Shown here piece by piece: positions 61,057 to 64,000 of a stretch of 64,000 nucleotides of DNA. The stretch is taken from the NCBI RefSeq assembly GCF_947498005.1, contig NZ_CANMIW010000003.1:310001-374000 (forward strand), in the 5' to 3' direction. Within the stretch, counting starts at the first letter, position 1, and each line of letters opens with the position of its first letter. A program made the position numbers and the translations under genes. The notes beneath the pieces were generated by a model. It was not told where the DNA came from, made no database searches, and was given only the letters and a program-made list of their open reading frames with translations. This DNA comes from an uncultured Winogradskyella sp. (GTDB lineage Bacteria; Bacteroidota; Bacteroidia; Flavobacteriales; Flavobacteriaceae).

Positions 61057-62685
61057 ATGGATATCAAATTCAACCAAAACGAAGACCACAATAAACTTTT
61101 AGTTTCTGACTTAAAAAAGCGATTTGCGAAAGTCAAACTAGGTGGTGGTCAAAAAAGTATTGAAAAACATCATGCTAAAGGTAAAATGACAGCCAGAGAG
61201 CGTGTTGATTATCTATTAGATCCTAAAGCCAAATCTATAGAGATTGGTGCATTTGCTGGAGAAGGTATGTATGAGCAATATGGAGGTTGTCCATCTGGAG
61301 GTGTTGTTGTAAAAATGGGATATGTAAAAGGTAAACAATGTATTGTAGTGGCTAATGATGCTACTGTAAAAGCTGGCGCCTGGTTTCCTATTACAGGAAA
61401 GAAAAATTTGCGTGCACAAGAAATCGCCATAGAAAACCACTTACCTATTATTTATTTGGTAGATAGTGCTGGTGTCTTTTTGCCAATGCAAGATGAAATT
61501 TTCCCTGACAAAGAACATTTTGGACGCATTTTCAGGAACAATGCTGTGATGAGTAGTATGGGAATTACCCAAATTTCTGCTGTTATGGGCAGTTGTGTTG
61601 CTGGAGGAGCTTATTTACCAATAATGAGTGATGAAGCCATAATTGTTGATAAAACAGCGAGTATTTTTTTAGCAGGAAGTTATTTAGTAAAAGCTGCAAT
61701 AGGAGAATCTATTGATAATGAAACTCTTGGTGGCGCAACAACACATTGTGAAATTTCTGGTGTTACCGATTATAAAGCTACAGACGACAAAGATGCTCTT
61801 GATAAAATTAAGAACATTGTGGACAAAATTGGAGATTTTGATAAAGCAGGATACAATAGAACTGCATCAATAAAACCTAAGGAAAATCCTAATGACATTT
61901 ATGGTATACTTCCAAAAAGCAGAGCTGATCAATACGACATGAAGGACATCATAAAACGATTAGTTGATGATTCTGAATTTGAAGAGTACAAAGAAGATTA
62001 TGGAAAAACTATTATTACGGCTTACGCCAGAATTGAAGGTTGGGCTGTTGGTATTGTTGCTAATCAAAGAAAACTAGTAAAAACTAAAAAAGGCGAAATG
62101 CAATTTGGAGGTGTTATTTACAATGACTCAGCAGATAAAGCAACACGATTTATTGCTAATTGTAATCAGAAAAAGATTCCTTTAGTATTTCTACAAGATG
62201 TTACTGGCTTTATGGTTGGAAGCAAATCTGAACACAGCGGAATTATTAAGGATGGTGCCAAAATGGTAAATGCTGTCAGTAATTCTGTGGTTCCAAAATT
62301 CACGATTGTTTTAGGTAATAGCTATGGTGCAGGAAATTACGCGATGTGTGGAAAAGCGTACGACCCAAGACTAATTGCTGCATGGCCAAGCGCAGAGTTA
62401 GCTGTAATGAGTGGAAATTCTGCGGCTAAAGTACTATTGCAAATTGAAACAGCTTCACTTAAAAAGAAAGGTGAAACAATTACTAAAGAAAAAGAGGAAG
62501 AATTATTTAATAAAATAAAATCAAGATATGATGATCAAGTATCGCCTTATTATGCGGCTTCTCGCATATGGACAGATGCTGTAATTGATCCGATAGACAC
62601 AAGAACTTGGATTTCTATGGGAATAGAAGCTGCTAACCACGCTCCTATTGAAAAACCTTTTAATATGGGTGTTCTTCAAGTTTAA
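61057..62685 (+). CDS. Acyl-CoA carboxylase carboxyltransferase (beta) subunit
   Basis: A 542-residue protein with tandem crotonase-like domains. The start EKHHAKGKMTARERVDYLLD is typical of beta subunits. MGSCVAGGAYLPIMSDE and VLGNSYGAGNYAMCGKAYDPR hold the oxyanion-hole glycines of the biotin and acyl-CoA sites. AAWPSAELAVMSG is a further carboxyltransferase signature. It works with a biotin carboxylase subunit encoded elsewhere; propionyl-, methylcrotonyl- or acetyl-CoA are all possible substrates. The following MFS gene starts 1 nt after its stop. Confidence 0.93.
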   Translation: MDIKFNQNEDHNKLLVSDLKKRFAKVKLGGGQKSIEKHHAKGKMTARERVDYLLDPKAKSIEIGAFAGEGMYEQYGGCPSGGVVVKMGYVKGKQCIVVANDATVKAGAWFPITGKKNLRAQEIAIENHLPIIYLVDSAGVFLPMQDEIFPDKEHFGRIFRNNAVMSSMGITQISAVMGSCVAGGAYLPIMSDEAIIVDKTASIFLAGSYLVKAAIGESIDNETLGGATTHCEISGVTDYKATDDKDALDKIKNIVDKIGDFDKAGYNRTASIKPKENPNDIYGILPKSRADQYDMKDIIKRLVDDSEFEEYKEDYGKTIITAYARIEGWAVGIVANQRKLVKTKKGEMQFGGVIYNDSADKATRFIANCNQKKIPLVFLQDVTGFMVGSKSEHSGIIKDGAKMVNAVSNSVVPKFTIVLGNSYGAGNYAMCGKAYDPRLIAAWPSAELAVMSGNSAAKVLLQIETASLKKKGETITKEKEEELFNKIKSRYDDQVSPYYAASRIWTDAVIDPIDTRTWISMGIEAANHAPIEKPFNMGVLQV

Positions 62686-62686
62686 T

Positions 62687-63908
62687 ATGCAGCAACAAAC
62701 TAAATCTAAAAAACAGCCTCTGTACATCCTAATATTATTGATATTAGCCGCAGAGGCCATTTTTATTTTACCCTTTGTTCTACAACGCGTTTTTAGACCG
62801 ACATTTCTTGAAACTTTTTCAATAAATAATGAAGATTTAGGCTACTGCTTTTCAGTCTATGGTATAGTTGCTCTTTTCTCCTATTTATTTGGCGGACCAA
62901 TAGCTGATAAATTTCAACCTAAAAACTTAATGTCAGTTGCGCTGATTTTAACTGCGTTCGGAGGTTTCTATTTTGCAACATTTCCTGAATACCAATATTT
63001 AAAGTTATTATATGGATATTGGGGATTTACTACCATCTTTCTGTTTTGGGCTGCAATGATAAAAGCCACAAGAATTTGGGGAGGCGATAATAACCAAGGT
63101 ATAGCTTTTGGATATTTAGATGGAGGAAGAGGTATAGTTGCTGCGACCTTTGGTTCGCTTGGTGTTTTTGTTTTCTCTTTTTTTATTGAAGGTACAATTA
63201 CTAATTCTTCTTTAATTGAAAGGCAATTTGCTTTTAAACAAGTCATTACAACTTGTTCAATTATTGTGGCTATTATTGGACTAATAGTCTATTTTTTTCT
63301 AAAAACCTCTACTGAGGAAGTAACAGATTTAAAATCGGACTTTAACAGTTTATACATTAAAAATTTTAGGAGCCTATACTGGTTATAAAGCTACCGATTT
63401 ATTTACACTTTATGCAACAGACGTAATGCGTTATAACGCCATTAAATCTGCAGAAGTTGGCACTTATTTACTCTACTTAAGGCCAGTCATTGGTGTTATT
63501 ATTGGTTTAATGGCGGACAAAAGCAGAGCTTCTTTTTGGTTAATAATTGGGTTTTTACTTACCACCTTTTCTAGTCTTATATTTAGCTTTGGAATTATTG
63601 ATAATAACACAACAATGTTATTTATTATAAATATTCTCTTAATGGCTATTGGTGTATATTCTTGCCGTGTTTTATATTTTGCAACCTTACCAGAAGCAAA
63701 AATTCCTGTTGCCTTAACAGGAACTGCTGTAGGATTGGTGTCTATAATTGGCTATACACCAGATATCTTTTCTGGACCAATGTTTGGAATTTTAGTTGAC
63801 AATCCTAATAAAACCGCAGGCTTAGAAAATGCCTTTTTAGTCTTGAGTGTATTTAGTATTATTGGATTTTTAACCGCATATAGATTTTATAAAATATCTA
63901 AAAAATAG
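62687..63908 (+). pseudogene. MFS transporter interrupted by a one-base frameshift
   Basis: I place the start at the ATG at 62687, 1 nt after the carboxylase stop, instead of the upstream 62648. The first frame gives six TM helices and ends at a TAA (63386). The second frame continues the protein from GAYTGYKATDLFTLYATDVM to TAYRFYKISKK with six further TM helices. The total of 1222 nt is 3n+1, so one base is surplus. The frames overlap in 63333-63385, and the A5 run at 63359-63363 is the likely spot: with A4 the reading joins as IKILGAYTGYK. The restored product has about 406 residues and 12 TM helices and resembles NarK/nitrate-type or sugar-phosphate MFS proteins. A sequencing error is possible. 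Confidence 0.8.
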
Positions 63909-63910
63909 GA

Positions 63911-63944
63911 ACAAAAAAAGAGCACAAATATAAAATCTGTGCTC
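63911..63944 (-). terminator. Terminator of the minus-strand gene at the right edge
   Basis: Stem GAGCACA/TGTGCTC (63920-63926 and 63938-63944), followed on the minus strand by a T7 run. It also faces the frameshifted MFS gene. Confidence 0.75.
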
Positions 63945-63972
63945 TCTTATTATAAAATTAAGAAATACTAAT

Positions 63973-64000
63973 CTAGCGTTTAGCCTTCTTCTCTGCTCTA
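63973..64000 (-). CDS. C-terminal end of a minus-strand gene (cut by the window edge)
   Basis: The minus strand reads RAEKKAKR then TAG at 63975-63973. A terminator follows at once, which supports a gene end. The Lys-rich tail gives no family clue. Confidence 0.4.

Noticed and set aside
62648..62686. Upstream start for the MFS transporter
   Set aside because: It would overlap the end of the carboxylase gene by 38 nt; the ATG at 62687 is directly after the stop and leads into a normal first TM helix.
63350..63390. Programmed ribosomal frameshift in the MFS gene
   Set aside because: No slippery heptamer with a downstream pseudoknot is evident; indel in A5 is the simpler reading, though not proven.
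1..64000. Mobile-element or prophage island boundaries
   Set aside because: No transposase, integrase, att-like repeats at a tRNA, or phage structural genes were found; the intergenic repeats are small hairpins only.

Overview
The window looks like a chromosomal segment of a marine-type Flavobacteriaceae (Bacteroidota). It is strongly AT-rich. Several promoters carry the Bacteroidota -7 box TAnnTTTG instead of a -10 TATAAT box, Shine-Dalgarno sites are rare, and there are many SPII lipoproteins, a TonB receptor with a carboxypeptidase-like N-terminal domain, and a type IX secretion (T9SS) sorting tail. I found no rRNA, tRNA, CRISPR array, transposase or integrase.

Layout. 1-1.3 kb: a Hachiman-type anti-phage pair, hamA complete and hamB running off the left edge. 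1.4-9.4 kb (minus): S9 peptidase, an SGNH/MBOAT O-acylation pair, small hypotheticals, a SatD/DUF3307 operon behind a very regular operator array, a decayed C-terminal copy of a neighbouring gene, and five near-identical terminators. 9.7-15.5 kb: lipoprotein, ferredoxin, LuxC-like acyl-CoA reductase, serine biosynthesis (serC, serA), DUF937 protein. 15.7-20.4 kb: membrane proteins and a His-rich/TonB/lipoprotein set that looks like a metal-uptake operon. 20.6-25 kb: CBM9/beta-barrel protein, LolD-like ABC ATPase, lipoprotein. 25-38.4 kb: two arms of a probable amidoligase (peptide-like metabolite) pathway. The plus arm has an esterase, an M17 peptidase and an ATP-grasp enzyme. The minus arm has an esterase, an ATP-grasp enzyme with a histone-H1-like tail, a GCS2 ligase, a GATase and a CP-ATP-grasp-like protein. 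Between them lie an RDD protein, an MBL hydrolase and AraC, SRPBCC and Crp proteins. 38.7-45.4 kb: fumC, a T9SS cargo protein, hutI, a coiled-coil membrane protein, hutG, GNAT. 45.7-56.0 kb (minus): an eight-gene operon joining a cytoplasmic coiled-coil protein, an unrecognised protein, a AAA+ ATPase, three membrane proteins, a NudK-like Nudix hydrolase and another uncharacterised protein. This is the best candidate here for an undescribed system. 56.4-64 kb: small membrane proteins, EttA, a DoxX/FMN reductase/MarR/pirin redox operon, an acyl-CoA carboxylase beta subunit, a frameshifted MFS transporter and the tail of a minus-strand gene.

The regulatory DNA is unusually informative. There are three tandem 20-bp palindromes at a 28-bp period upstream of satD. 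A shared 16-bp palindrome sits exactly 23 nt upstream of a -7-like box at both hamA and a lipoprotein gene. A 12-bp palindrome covers the -33 region of the MarR operon. Two lipoprotein genes share a 12-mer that resembles an ECF-sigma promoter. All functional calls come from reading motifs by eye; no database search was run.
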